Shown here: piece by piece, positions 1-8,002 of the stretch | Layout of the letters: each line of letters opens with the position of its first letter | Position numbering within the stretch: the stretch's first letter is position 1 | From: Hoylesella shahii DSM 15611 = JCM 12083 | GTDB taxonomy: Bacteria; Bacteroidota; Bacteroidia; Bacteroidales; Bacteroidaceae | NCBI RefSeq assembly: GCF_000613445.1 | Contig: NZ_BAIZ01000027.1 | Coordinates: 1-45,460 of the forward strand | Length of the DNA stretch: 45,460 nt | Reading direction: 5' to 3' | The notes under the pieces: generated by a model | Seen by the model: only the letters and a program-made list of their open reading frames with translations | What the model was told of the DNA's origin: nothing | Databases searched by the model: none | Program-made: the position numbers and the translations under genes

Positions 1-30
1 TTCCTTGAAAAGTGCGTTTTCTCGCCATGA

Positions 31-55
31 CAATGTACGAGCAAGCTCGACATTG
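31..55 (-). other. Small hairpin after the SPOR gene
   Basis: An 11-12 bp stem (CAATGTCGAGC pairing with GCTCGTACATTG, one bulged base) lies about 30 nt past the stop of the SPOR gene on the minus strand. No T-run follows, so it is only a possible terminator or RNA-end structure. In related genomes folE commonly follows this gene; I cannot recognise it in the bases available before the window edge. Confidence 0.3.
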
Positions 56-83
56 TTCATTTGGCTTAACGAAAACGTTGATA

Positions 84-770
84 TTAATATTGCACCGTTA
101 TTTTTCCTTTCACGATAACCGCTTGTTTATACCCCAGCGCCTGTATAGCGTTGAGCATGCGAGTGGCCTCTTCAATGCTGCGATAATTACCCACTCGGCA
201 AATCCATCTTGGCGAATAAAAGTGCACATAGATAGGCTGGTCGGGGTAAGCAGCTTTAATCCGGTTTCCAGTTTGTTGCGCTCGGTTTTTGTCGTCGCGC
301 GAGTTACCGCCAGCATAGGCTTGCACGCGGTAGCCATCCACCTTATAACCGCCCTTCATCACCTTTTTTCGGGTGTCTATAACGGGGATATTTAGGTCTC
401 CACCATCGTCGCCAAGGGCGTTATTCTTTTGCGTTGATTCCCTTTTATTGGTTTCGTTCTTATGCATTTGTTCCGTTTCACGCTTGTCGTTGGGCAATCG
501 CGAGGCGGTGTTTGTTTCGGTTGTTGTTTTACCGTTAAGAGTTGAACCGTTGTTTACGGTTGTAGCTGTTCGTTCGTTGGGATTTGGGTTAGCCCACTTC
601 CCTGCGTTACCCTTGCCGTTAACCAATTGTTCTATTGCGGCACTCTGTGTGACGGTCACAACACCTTGCGTTTTGGTGTCGCGACGGCGCAAATAGTCGG
701 TAAAGGTTTGTGCCTCTACGGCTATTGTTATACAAACCAATATGGTGATAAGCGTTACCAGACGTTTCAT
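84..770 (-). CDS. Secreted SPOR-domain protein
   Basis: A 228-residue protein. The start was chosen at the Met that opens a signal peptide (MKRLVTLITILVCITIAVEA, residues 1-20); the open frame extends upstream but that extension has no secretion signal. Residues 21-140 are low-complexity and rich in Asn, Thr and Lys, probably a flexible periplasmic linker. Residues about 146-224 form a SPOR domain (YRVQAYAGG at its start, WICRVGNYRSIEEA in the middle, ALGYKQAVIV near the end). SPOR domains bind denuded glycan strands of septal peptidoglycan, so a periplasmic, cell-wall-associated role is inferred. It directly follows tpiA (163 bp gap) in an order common in Bacteroidales. Its exact function is unknown. 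Confidence 0.85.
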   Translation of the reverse strand: MKRLVTLITILVCITIAVEAQTFTDYLRRRDTKTQGVVTVTQSAAIEQLVNGKGNAGKWANPNPNERTATTVNNGSTLNGKTTTETNTASRLPNDKRETEQMHKNETNKRESTQKNNALGDDGGDLNIPVIDTRKKVMKGGYKVDGYRVQAYAGGNSRDDKNRAQQTGNRIKAAYPDQPIYVHFYSPRWICRVGNYRSIEEATRMLNAIQALGYKQAVIVKGKITVQY

Positions 771-933
771 TGATATGGATGTTGGGGCGTGCGCTGTGTG
801 TAGCCAAGTTTTGTTTTGGTATATCAGCAGGCACTCCGCGTTAGAGAAGTGGATGTTAAGTATAGCGGAGTAGCCCTGTAGGCAAGCTTTCGTTGCCCGA
901 AAGAGCCACTCCGCCAAGAAGTTTCATTGCTTG

Positions 934-1695
934 TTATTTCTTCCAAGCGTCGATAATACCCTTAAAGTCGGCGCATTTCAATGCAGCACCGCCGATAAGA
1001 CCACCGTCGATATTAGGTTTAGCAAACAGTTCGGGTGCATTGCTGGGTTTAGCACTACCGCCATAGAGGATAGAAGTGTTTTCAGCCACCTCGTTACCAT
1101 ATTTCTCAGCGATAACCGAACGAATGAAAGCATGAATTTCTTCAGCTTGTTCAGCAGTAGCAGTTTTACCCGTACCGATGGCCCAGATAGGTTCGTAAGC
1201 CACGATAACGTTAGCAAACTCTTCTGCAGAGAGGTTAAACACCGAGCCTTCGAGTTCGGCTTTCACCACTTCGTTTTGTTTATTAGCTTCGCGTTCGGCC
1301 AAAGTTTCGCCGATGCAGAATATCACCTTCAAACCATTTTTTAGTGCGAGTAGCACTTTTTCTTTCAAAATCTCGGGTGTTTCATTGTAATATTCGCGAC
1401 GTTCAGAGTGTCCAAGTATTACATATTGTGCACCAGTGCTCTTCACCATCTCGGCCGAAACCTCGCCAGTGTAAGCACCTTGCTCTTTGTCGGCGCAGTT
1501 TTCGGCACCCAGTCCTACGAGTTGGCTATCCAAAACACCAGCCACGCTAGCCAAGTGTATGAAAGGAGTGCAGATAATCACGTCGCAATTGGGTTTGTCG
1601 GCTGCCAAAGCGTCGTTTACTTCTTTTGCCAATGCCAGGCCTTCTTGCAGGTTGAGGTTCATTTTCCAGTTACCTGCTACGATCTTTTTTCTCAT
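934..1695 (-). CDS. tpiA: Triosephosphate isomerase
   Basis: Interconverts dihydroxyacetone phosphate and glyceraldehyde 3-phosphate in glycolysis and gluconeogenesis; cytoplasmic. The start at [13 protein letters not shown] gives 253 residues, the usual family length. Visible catalytic elements are Asn and Lys in GNWKMN, the electrophilic His in ILGHSERR, the general base Glu in [15 protein letters not shown] (the last part is the mobile loop 6), and the phosphate-binding GGSAKPSNA and [19 protein letters not shown] lies just upstream as a possible ribosome binding region. The upstream DoxX-like gene reads into this one in the same frame with no stop between them, which is treated in the findings. 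The identification is secure; only the boundary with the upstream gene is open. Confidence 0.96.
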   Translation of the reverse strand: MRKKIVAGNWKMNLNLQEGLALAKEVNDALAADKPNCDVIICTPFIHLASVAGVLDSQLVGLGAENCADKEQGAYTGEVSAEMVKSTGAQYVILGHSERREYYNETPEILKEKVLLALKNGLKVIFCIGETLAEREANKQNEVVKAELEGSVFNLSAEEFANVIVAYEPIWAIGTGKTATAEQAEEIHAFIRSVIAEKYGNEVAENTSILYGGSAKPSNAPELFAKPNIDGGLIGGAALKCADFKGIIDAWKK

Positions 1696-3009
1696 TTTTC
1701 TTCTTTTTATCTTTAACAGTGTATATAATTTATTGCGTCTTCTTTGTTTCTTAATCCATTTTGTCCACGTCCAAAGTCGGTCGGCCAAGGTGAGCAAGAA
1801 CAGTGGGAGCACAAACCAAAGCACCACCTTGGTGATGCGTGCCGTTACGCTAGCGGGGTCTATTTGTCCAATACTCTGTTTCTCGAGCGGTGCATCTAGC
1901 CTTTTTAGTTGAGGCAGAGCGTTATGACTCCATTTATTAATCACCACGCCATCTTTAATCAGCATTAGCCCGGGGTTGCTTCTTATCATTGTTTTGAGCG
2001 TGGTGCCATCGGTGATATAGAAAGGATATTCGGCCCCAGTGAGGTCTTGCCAACGGCTAATTGCTGCGTCTCCGCTTGCCGTTAGGCACATCATGGGCAC
2101 GTTATGTCGCTTGGCATACTCATAAATCTGGTCAATCGCACCAAAATTGGTATCGTCTGCATGTTCCAAGAATGGCGATATCAGCAAGAAAGTGTATCCT
2201 TTGCGGTTTAACACCTCGGTTGTGATGTTGTCACCATTGTTAGGGTCTTCGATAGAGAAATCGTGAATAGGAGGCACGTAGCCCTCTTCGGTCTGCACGG
2301 TCTTACTATCTACGAAGGTCCACGTTGAGTCTGGATAATTCTCTAACGTAAATTCGCGTGTCTCTCCGTTTTTACTAAGTACGAAGGTTGTTTCGAATTG
2401 GGGTTGTTTTGCCCCTGGAGGGATTTCCATTCCCTTGCGTAGGTCGGCCCCAACATGATAGGGTCGGAAGTCGAAAAGGGGCAAAGTGTAGAGACACCAG
2501 GCACTCGACACGATGATGAAGAGCAGTGTATAATTGGTAACAATCCATTGATTGCTCTTTGAAACAAATCTTACCATGTGTAAGGGCCATTTTACCACCA
2601 CCACAGCAGCCAGCAACAGCACAATGTTTTTGGCCAAGGTCTGCCCGTTGGTGAGATGGATGGCATCGCCAAAACACCCACAATCCTTCACAGGGTTAAA
2701 GAAATACACCCACAATGTGATGAGAGTCATCACGCTCATCAGCACCATCAGCAGCTTCGAAACCAATCTGCGCTGTATGGCGAAGAGCATATAAATGCCC
2801 AAAGCAAACTCTGTTGCAGCCAACACAATGGCGGTGAAGAGCGTCATCCATTCAGAAACGTAGCCCGAAAGTCCAACGGCTGTTAAATAGTCGTCAATCT
2901 TATATTGTGTGCCCAGTGGGTCGATGGCCTTGACATACCCCGAGAGTACGAAGACGGCAGCCAGCAACAGCCGGCACACATTGGTAAGTATATATATCAA
3001 TCGGTTCAC
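1696..3009 (-). CDS. DoxX-family membrane protein with thioredoxin-like C-terminal region
   Basis: About 438 codons from [16 protein letters not shown] to the tpiA start, with no stop before tpiA. The N-terminal part has four hydrophobic helices (about residues 3-30, 53-76, 84-104, 126-145) typical of DoxX/MauE-type proteins, with a CGC motif in the third loop (KDCGCFGD). A further helix lies near 155-175. The extracytoplasmic part (about 270-390) looks like a degenerate thioredoxin fold ([41 protein letters not shown]). A last helix is near 400-420, followed by a basic tail. Membrane location is clear. A role in disulfide or redox handling is inferred only from the fold. If one base is missing near 1715-1730, the gene would instead end at 1670-1672, overlapping tpiA by about 26 nt. 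Confidence 0.75.
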
Positions 3010-3096
3010 TTTCTAAATGCTGAGTACCTGTTAACGTCACAGGCCTTGTTGGTTATCCCTTATGGAAAAACCGCTTTTTTGCCACGTGTGTGTGCG

Positions 3097-3654
3097 TCAA
3101 GCGGTTTGATTTTCTTTCAACTTGATGGCGCCAAACACAGCATAGTTAATGATATCCATGTAATTGGCATCAATACCTTCGCTCACCAGCGTTCCTCCTT
3201 CAAGGTCTTCCATTTCTTTTATGCGTTGCAACTTGGTGAGTATAAGATCGGTATAGCTACTAACCCGCATCATTCGCCACGCCTCATCATAATCGTGGTT
3301 CTTCTTAAGCATCAGTTTGAGTGCCTCGTTGGCATACTGATTATAGAGGTTTAGAGCCTCTTCAGGTGTTAGGTCTACTTCATCAGCAAACCCTTTTTCC
3401 AACTGTATCAGTCCCACAATGCCATAATTCACCAGAGCAATAAATTCGGGGCGAATGCCTTCATCCACCATTGCCGTTCGTTTTATTTCGAGCGAGCGAA
3501 TGCGTTTGGCCTTAATCAGGAGCTGATCCGTTAGCGATGTGGCCCTTAGAATGCGCCACGACGCGCCATAGTCGTGCAGTTTTCTCGTAAAAAGGTCTGC
3601 ACACTCCTTGAGCGTGTCTTCAAACTGTACTTCTGTTGTTGTTTGTTGTGTCAT
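3097..3654 (-). CDS. DUF1599 protein with internal duplication
   Basis: A 185-residue cytoplasmic protein of the DUF1599 family, named in Pfam as a nucleotide-modification-associated domain. The sequence is two copies of one helical module: residues about 10-75 carry KLHDYGASWRILRATSLTD and residues about 95-180 carry KKNHDYDEAWRMMRVSSYTD. Each is followed by an Arg/Ile/Lys-rich helix and by a conserved segment ending NYGIVGLIQL or NYAVFGAIKL. The family is conserved in Bacteroidetes next to the DoxX-like and tpiA genes, as here (87 bp gap). The conserved HDY...W pattern suggests an all-alpha NTP-pyrophosphatase-like fold, but no reaction can be assigned from sequence. It is preceded by a promoter-bearing direct repeat. 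Confidence 0.85.
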   Translation of the reverse strand: MTQQTTTEVQFEDTLKECADLFTRKLHDYGASWRILRATSLTDQLLIKAKRIRSLEIKRTAMVDEGIRPEFIALVNYGIVGLIQLEKGFADEVDLTPEEALNLYNQYANEALKLMLKKNHDYDEAWRMMRVSSYTDLILTKLQRIKEMEDLEGGTLVSEGIDANYMDIINYAVFGAIKLKENQTA

Positions 3655-3719
3655 CGTTCTTATGTTTTTAGGCCATTATACGTGGTGTGCTTAAACACAT
3701 TGCTTGTTCAACACGCGAG

Positions 3720-3756
3720 GCTTTTGCATTGCCGAGCGCAGCCTAAGTTCTGCAAA
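3720..3756 (-). repeat. 37-bp direct repeat, copy 1, carrying a -7 box
   Basis: Identical in 37 bases to the copy at 3786-3822 (core CATTGCCGAGCGCAGCCTAA). On the minus strand its leading edge, with neighbouring bases 3753-3760, reads TAAGTTTG, a Bacteroidetes -7 box (TAnnTTTG). It lies about 100 nt before the DUF1599 start. No well-placed -33 TTTG is seen, so this may be the weaker of two promoters. Confidence 0.7.
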
Positions 3757-3785
3757 CTTAGTGCAAGCGAGCGCAATTAAAGCTG

Positions 3786-3822
3786 GCTTTTGCATTGCCG
3801 AGCGCAGCCTAAGTTCTGCAAA
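3786..3822 (-). repeat. 37-bp direct repeat, copy 2, carrying a -7 box
   Basis: Second copy, 66 bp from the first. On the minus strand its leading edge (3818-3825) reads TAATTTTG, again a match to TAnnTTTG. Transcription from here would place the rest of the repeat in the 5' leader of the DUF1599 operon. Confidence 0.7.
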
Positions 3823-3850
3823 ATTACACAATTATCGGCAAACGACAAAA
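3818..3850 (-). promoter_or_regulatory. Predicted promoter of the DUF1599-DoxX-tpiA-SPOR cluster
   Basis: On the minus strand a TTTTG (-33 element, 3846-3850) is followed after 20 bases by TAATTTTG (-7 element, 3818-3825). This is the standard layout of the Bacteroidetes housekeeping promoter. It sits between the small lipoprotein gene and DUF1599. Confidence 0.55.
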
Positions 3851-3883
3851 GAAAAGGCACGAGTTATCGTGCCATGCGCGCCA

Positions 3884-4291
3884 TCATTGCGCTTGTTTTT
3901 TCTGAATAGCCTTCACCATTTGGCAAAGAGCCTCGTAACGAATTTTCAACGAATCGCGCCTAACCAGCAATCGCGCCTTGTGTTGAGAAGTGAGGTTTGT
4001 GACCTTTAATGCCTCCTCTTGCACCTGCAAAGCCGAGTCGGTACGAGCTATATCCACCTGCGCCAACTTCATCGACGCTGTTTGCCAAAGGCTCAATGCA
4101 GTTTTTCGGGCATTGATGGCGCGCGGAAAACGGTCGCGCAACGCACTAATAGAGTCGAGCACATCCTGATATTGTGCTGCCTTATACAAGCTATCTATCT
4201 TAGCAAGCAGCGGTGCAGCCTTCTCGTCTTCGCTCTTTTGGCAGCTCGCTGTTACAGCAACGAGGGCCAAAAACAAAAATATCTTTTTCAT
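3884..4291 (-). CDS. Small predicted lipoprotein
   Basis: A 135-residue protein. The start chosen is MKKIFLFLALVAVTASC; the open frame runs ten codons further up but the signal sequence begins here. Residues 1-16 are the signal peptide and Cys17 is the lipidated residue (TASC lipobox), so the product is probably membrane-anchored. The mature part is alpha-helical and rich in Lys, Gln, Ala and Leu with heptad-like spacing (YKAAQYQDVLDSISALRDRFP, KALSLWQTASMKLAQ, LQVQEEALKVTN), suggesting a short TPR-like or coiled-coil protein. I do not recognise a characterised family. It is divergent from the cca-type gene and separated from DUF1599 by its own promoter. Confidence 0.7.
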   Translation of the reverse strand: MKKIFLFLALVAVTASCQKSEDEKAAPLLAKIDSLYKAAQYQDVLDSISALRDRFPRAINARKTALSLWQTASMKLAQVDIARTDSALQVQEEALKVTNLTSQHKARLLVRRDSLKIRYEALCQMVKAIQKKQAQ

Positions 4292-4457
4292 TTCTAGTGT
4301 TTTACAAGCCATTAAGCTCATCCTTTGGGGGGTTATCGGTTATTGGGTTCATGGGCTTTTGATGTAGTTAGGGGTATTGTTATTTTATACACAAATGGCA
4401 AACATCGCTCGTTTCGCCTTATGCGTTCCAAATTGCCCCTTGAAGCACCATAATTTA

Positions 4458-4465
4458 CAAAAGTA
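4458..4465 (-). promoter_or_regulatory. Possible -7 box for the small lipoprotein gene
   Basis: TACTTTTG on the minus strand matches TAnnTTTG, about 165 nt before the lipoprotein start. No -33 element is seen at the right distance. This and the plus-strand box at 4645 are the only signals I see in the 387-base divergent gap (4292-4678). Confidence 0.3.
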
Positions 4466-4644
4466 ATAATAAAAAGCGAAACCGCCGAACCCTCTTTGCG
4501 TATTTTAAAATTTATTCTACAAATTGCACTCCATTTTGTATTCGCTAAGCCACAACCTGCCTGTCACCGCTTCAGCGAAACACATCTTGACAACATAGTC
4601 TCCTAAAATATAATGCACAACAAGCAACTATCAACTTTTATGCG

Positions 4645-4652
4645 TAACTTTG
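4645..4652 (+). promoter_or_regulatory. -7 box upstream of the cca-type gene
   Basis: TAACTTTG followed by CA matches the Bacteroidetes -7 element and would start transcription near 4659, about 20 nt before the ATG at 4679. A -33 TTG at the standard distance is not evident. Confidence 0.45.
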
Positions 4653-4678
4653 CACCATTAAAAAGACTTGTATTTAGA

Positions 4679-6108
4679 ATGAAGATATTATCAAATGCCC
4701 AACTGGCAGAACTCCTCGATAAAGACATTTTTCACCAAATAGGCGAAGCTGCCGATGCCCTTGGCGTGCCTTGCTATGTGGTGGGAGGATATGTTCGCGA
4801 CCTATTTTTGGAACGCCCGTCTAATGATATAGACGTGGTTGTTGTGGGCAGTGGCATACAAGTGGCCGACGCACTGCGTAAAAAACTTGGGAAAAAAGCG
4901 CACATATCGGTGTTTCGTAACTTTGGAACGGCACAAGTGAAGTTCAAAGGATATGAAATTGAGTTTGTGGGTGCACGAAAAGAAAGTTATAGCCACAACT
5001 CGCGTAAGCCTATCGTGGAAAATGGCACACTGGAAGACGACCAAAACCGCCGCGACTTTACCATCAACGCCATGGCAGTTTGCCTTAATGCCCAAAACTT
5101 TGGACAACTGGTCGACCCCTTCGATGGGATATACGACCTTGAAGATGGTATTATACGCACACCGCTCGACCCCGATATTACTTTCTCTGACGACCCGCTG
5201 CGCATGCTGAGATGTGTGAGATTTGCCACACAACTGCGCTTCTTTATCGAAGACGAAACGTTTGATGCACTTACACGAAATGCCGAACGCATCAAAATTA
5301 TTAGCGGCGAACGTATTGCCGACGAACTAAACAAAATTATGATGACGCCGCAACCCAGCCGTGGGTTTGTGGAATTGCACCGCTGCGGACTGCTTCAACT
5401 TATTTTTCCCGAACTCACTAGACTGGATAATGTGGAGACTCGCAACGGACGGCACATAAAAACAATTTCTACCACACGCTCGAAGTGCTAGACAATATCT
5501 GCCGAACCACTGATAACCTGTGGCTTAGATGGGCGGCCTTGCTGCACGATGTGGGTAAAGCCAAAACAAAACGCTGGGACCCTGCAGCGGGGTGGACTTT
5601 CCATAATCACAACTTTATAGGCGCAAAGATGGTACCCGACATGTTTAGACGCTTGAAACTGCCACTCGATGCAAAGATGAAGTATGTGCAAAAAATGGTT
5701 GACCTGCACATGCGCCCCATTGTTATTGCCGAAGACAATGTTACAGATAGTGCTGTGAGACGCTTGATGAACGATGCTGGCGACGATACAGACGACCTGA
5801 TGACGCTTTGTGAGGCCGACATCACCAGCAAAAACCATAACAAGAAGCAACGGTTCTTAGACAATTTCCGCATTGTGCGCGAAAAACTGGCCGACCTCAA
5901 GGAGCGCGATTATAAACGCTTGCTGCAACCTGTGATAGATGGTAACGAAATTATGGAGATATTTCACCTAGGGCCGAGCCGCGAGGTTGGCACGCTTAAA
6001 CAAACGCTGAAGGATGCTGTGCTAGATAATCGCGTGCCTAACGAACGCGAACCGTTGATGCAACTTTTGATAAAGAAGGCTCAAGAAATGGGCTTAGACG
6101 TGAACTAA
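4679..6108 (+). pseudogene. cca: CCA tRNA nucleotidyltransferase / poly(A) polymerase-type, frameshifted
   Basis: Predicted to add or repair the 3' CCA of tRNA, or to polyadenylate RNA; the two activities are hard to tell apart by sequence. The N-terminal nucleotidyltransferase part (MKILSNAQLAELL...) has GGYVRDLFLERPSNDIDVVVVG, then RRDFTINAMA and the DPLRMLRCVRFATQL signature. The C-terminal HD part has [16 protein letters not shown]. The frame breaks near 5451: the first reading frame ends at 5491, while [14 protein letters not shown] lies in another frame. Restoring one G in CGG(G)CACAT joins them into about 476 residues, the normal size. Both halves are otherwise well conserved, so the break is either very recent or a sequencing error. 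The start was chosen at Met 4679 because upstream residues do not resemble the family. Confidence 0.85.
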
Positions 6109-6269
6109 GACACTAGGCTTAGGCTAACAGCGACTCCTTATTTGCGCGCACGCCACGAAAATAGCGTTCTAGCTTATTTCGACCTTAACGCTTTCGCGGG
6201 GTGCAATCGTGGGCTTATATGTTTTTAACCTTGTTTTATTGGGGATTTAAGTTGTGCGGACCTACAAAA

Positions 6270-6895
6270 TGTAAAATATTTCACATAAATTTTAACATTA
6301 TGAGTGGCTTTTTTCTCATCAACAGCCCACTCGCTCGCAAATAATCGATTCTCGCGAGAGTTTGTTGAGGAGAAAAAAGAACTAAAGTGACGCGTCTTGA
6401 AAAACGAATTTTCGACGAAATTAACCGTGTTTTGCATAAGATTTTATGCTATTTGCAGCAAAACACAACGCTAAATGCAGCAAAACGCAGTGCTAACTCA
6501 TGCAAAACGCAGTGCTAACTCATAGAAAACGCAAGGCTAACTCATGCAAAATGCAAGGCTAAATGGTACATTTTACACATATTTGTCTACGTTTTGGTAT
6601 GCTCAATGCAAAACTTCTCACGTGTTTTTAGAGTAAAAAACGCCTTAAAAAGTAGCTTTTTAGCGACAAAATGCTGTATTTTTGGCAATGAAAAATGGCG
6701 CGTCAACGACAAAATAGAAAGGTAAAATGGTGCAAAACGCAGTTGTTGCGTTCAAAGTTGATGTAAAAATAAAATTCGGAGGGTTTAAAAAGGAAGTAAA
6801 ATGTAGGTTTTTGGCCTAAATTTTCGCTAGAATGGTGTGGCCGAAAGCATGTGTTTTGTAAAATTTTATTACCCAATTAACAAAAAGGGAAGAAA
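6270..6895 (+). repeat. Long noncoding repeat R1
   Basis: First of three related noncoding elements (see 28089-28738 and 44790-45336), filling most of the 1-kb gap between the cca-type gene and tadA. In order: TGTAAAATATT then TTTTAACATTATGAGTG; a block with ATTCTCGCGAGAGTTTG (10-bp palindrome TCTCGCGAGA); the 22-bp tandem array at 6451-6566; a block with CCTTAAAAAGTAGCTTTTTA and then AAATAGAAAGGTAAAATGGT; a terminal block TTTTCGCTAGAA; and TGTAAAATTTT near the end. No coding potential is convincing. I see nothing else in 6109-6269 or 6896-7148. Confidence 0.75.
6451..6566 (+). repeat. 22-bp tandem array inside R1
   Basis: Five imperfect units with core GCAAAACGCAGTGCTAACTC plus AT. Some units carry AAGG in place of AGTG, and the outer units are degenerate. 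Units abut directly, with no spacers, so this is not a CRISPR. Confidence 0.85.
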
Positions 6896-7148
6896 GCTGT
6901 TTTGCGAAAACCAGCACCATAAATTAACCCCAATCGCTAGAGCTAGAGCTGTTTAGATATTATATATGATTGAGCACATTGCTTGTGTTATTCTTGAAGG
7001 CAGTGGTGCACTGCGTAAAAAGAATAAGACAAGCAACAAGTTCCCATCTTTCAACACGCTTGCGAGCATTGCTACACGGCACATTAGTTTGCATTGGCGA
7101 ACACGAAGAACACTTACAATGCTAAGCAAGCACAAGAAACGAGAAAAA

Positions 7149-7607
7149 TTACTTGCGCAAATCGGCAAAAAAGTTTTTCATCAAATCGCTACATTCATCC
7201 TCGAGCACGCCAACCGTAACCGTGGCCTTAGCATGTAGCACCTTGGGAGCAAAACGCTCGTAACCCCGTTTCTCGTCGCGCGCACCATAAACAATGCGTC
7301 CCAACTGTGCCCATCCGCATGCGCCAGCACACATAGGACAGGGTTCGACCGTGACATAGAGTGTGCATTCGGGCAAATATTTGCCTCCGAGCATATTGGC
7401 AGCAGCCGTTATGGCCTGCATTTCGGCATGTGCGGTGACGTCGCAAAGCGTTTCGGTGAGGTTATGCGCACGCGCCACCACCCTACCCTTACAAGCAATA
7501 ACCGCCCCAATAGGCACTTCGCCTTTTTGCAAAGCCAACTGAGCCTCGGCCAAAGCCTTGCGCATCATCTGTTCGTCTATTTGTTGTTGTTCGTCGTTCT
7601 GCATCAT
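7149..7607 (-). CDS. tadA: tRNA-specific adenosine deaminase
   Basis: Deaminates adenosine to inosine at the wobble position of tRNA-Arg; cytoplasmic zinc enzyme. The protein has 152 residues, normal for TadA. The zinc and catalytic residues are His60 and Glu62 in the HAEMQAI motif, and Cys90 and Cys93 in VEPCPMCAGA. Further family features are GEVPIGAVI near residue 29 and GRIVYGARDEKRG after the zinc motif. The start could be Met1 or Met2 with no functional consequence. It is transcribed alone from a -7 box at 7658-7665. Confidence 0.94.
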   Translation of the reverse strand: MMQNDEQQQIDEQMMRKALAEAQLALQKGEVPIGAVIACKGRVVARAHNLTETLCDVTAHAEMQAITAAANMLGGKYLPECTLYVTVEPCPMCAGACGWAQLGRIVYGARDEKRGYERFAPKVLHAKATVTVGVLEDECSDLMKNFFADLRK

Positions 7608-7657
7608 GTATATTGCGTTTTAGGTTGTGTATGGCCTTAATAAGGGCAACACACATG

Positions 7658-7665
7658 CAAAAGTA
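7658..7665 (-). promoter_or_regulatory. -7 box of tadA
   Basis: TACTTTTG followed by CA on the minus strand, about 50 nt before the tadA start, matches TAnnTTTG. The -33 element is weak. The rest of the 395-base gap to the next gene (7608-8002) holds two hairpins listed separately; I see nothing else in it. Confidence 0.45.
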
Positions 7666-7898
7666 ATACATTTATTCGGAAAAAGCGCGTGTATTAGGCA
7701 CAACAAGGCCTTCTACCGCTCGTTATGCTGTATAAAACGTGTTATCATCAACATCACTGTTTACAAACACCCCATAGGCCATTGCGGGCTGAAAACAGCT
7801 TTCACAGCATTTATCATGAGCTTTATAAAGGCGTAATGAAAAACAAAGAGGTTGGGCCATGCGAGGGCAGAGCTCGGAAAAACGAAGAAATAAGCCAC

Positions 7899-7939
7899 AA
7901 AAGAAAAACGCTGAACTTGTTTGCGCAAGTCCAGCGTTT
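7899..7939 (-). terminator. Intrinsic terminator of the SusC/D-TlpA operon
   Basis: On the minus strand a 14-bp stem (AAACGCTGGACTTG pairing with CAAGTTCAGCGTTT, one A/C mismatch, six-base loop) is followed by TTTTTCTTTT. It lies about 65 nt downstream of the double-TlpA stop codon. Confidence 0.8.
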
Positions 7940-7962
7940 ACATGGTGTGGTGTATAAACAGA

Positions 7963-7994
7963 GCCCTGATGCGCGCCAAAGCTCGCACCAGGGC
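7963..7994 (-). other. GC-rich hairpin just after the double-TlpA gene
   Basis: GCCCTGATGCGCGC and GCTCGCACCAGGGC form a 14-position stem with two imperfect positions and a CAAA loop, about 10 nt after the stop codon. It has no long T-run and may protect the mRNA end or assist the terminator that follows. Confidence 0.6.
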
Positions 7995-8002
7995 AAGAAG
8001 TT

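Noticed and set aside
1..60. Possible start of a minus-strand gene at ATG 60 (MNNVELARTLSWREN)
   Set aside because: The reading does not resemble FolE, the expected neighbour, and the ATG lies against a hairpin. Too short to support before the window edge.
6451..6566. Possible CRISPR array in R1, R2 or R3
   Set aside because: Units of 22 bp abut directly with no unique spacers, and no cas genes are seen in the window.
6966..7238. Plus-strand 90-codon frame opposite tadA
   Set aside because: Antisense to the 3' end of tadA for part of its length, with no conserved motif.
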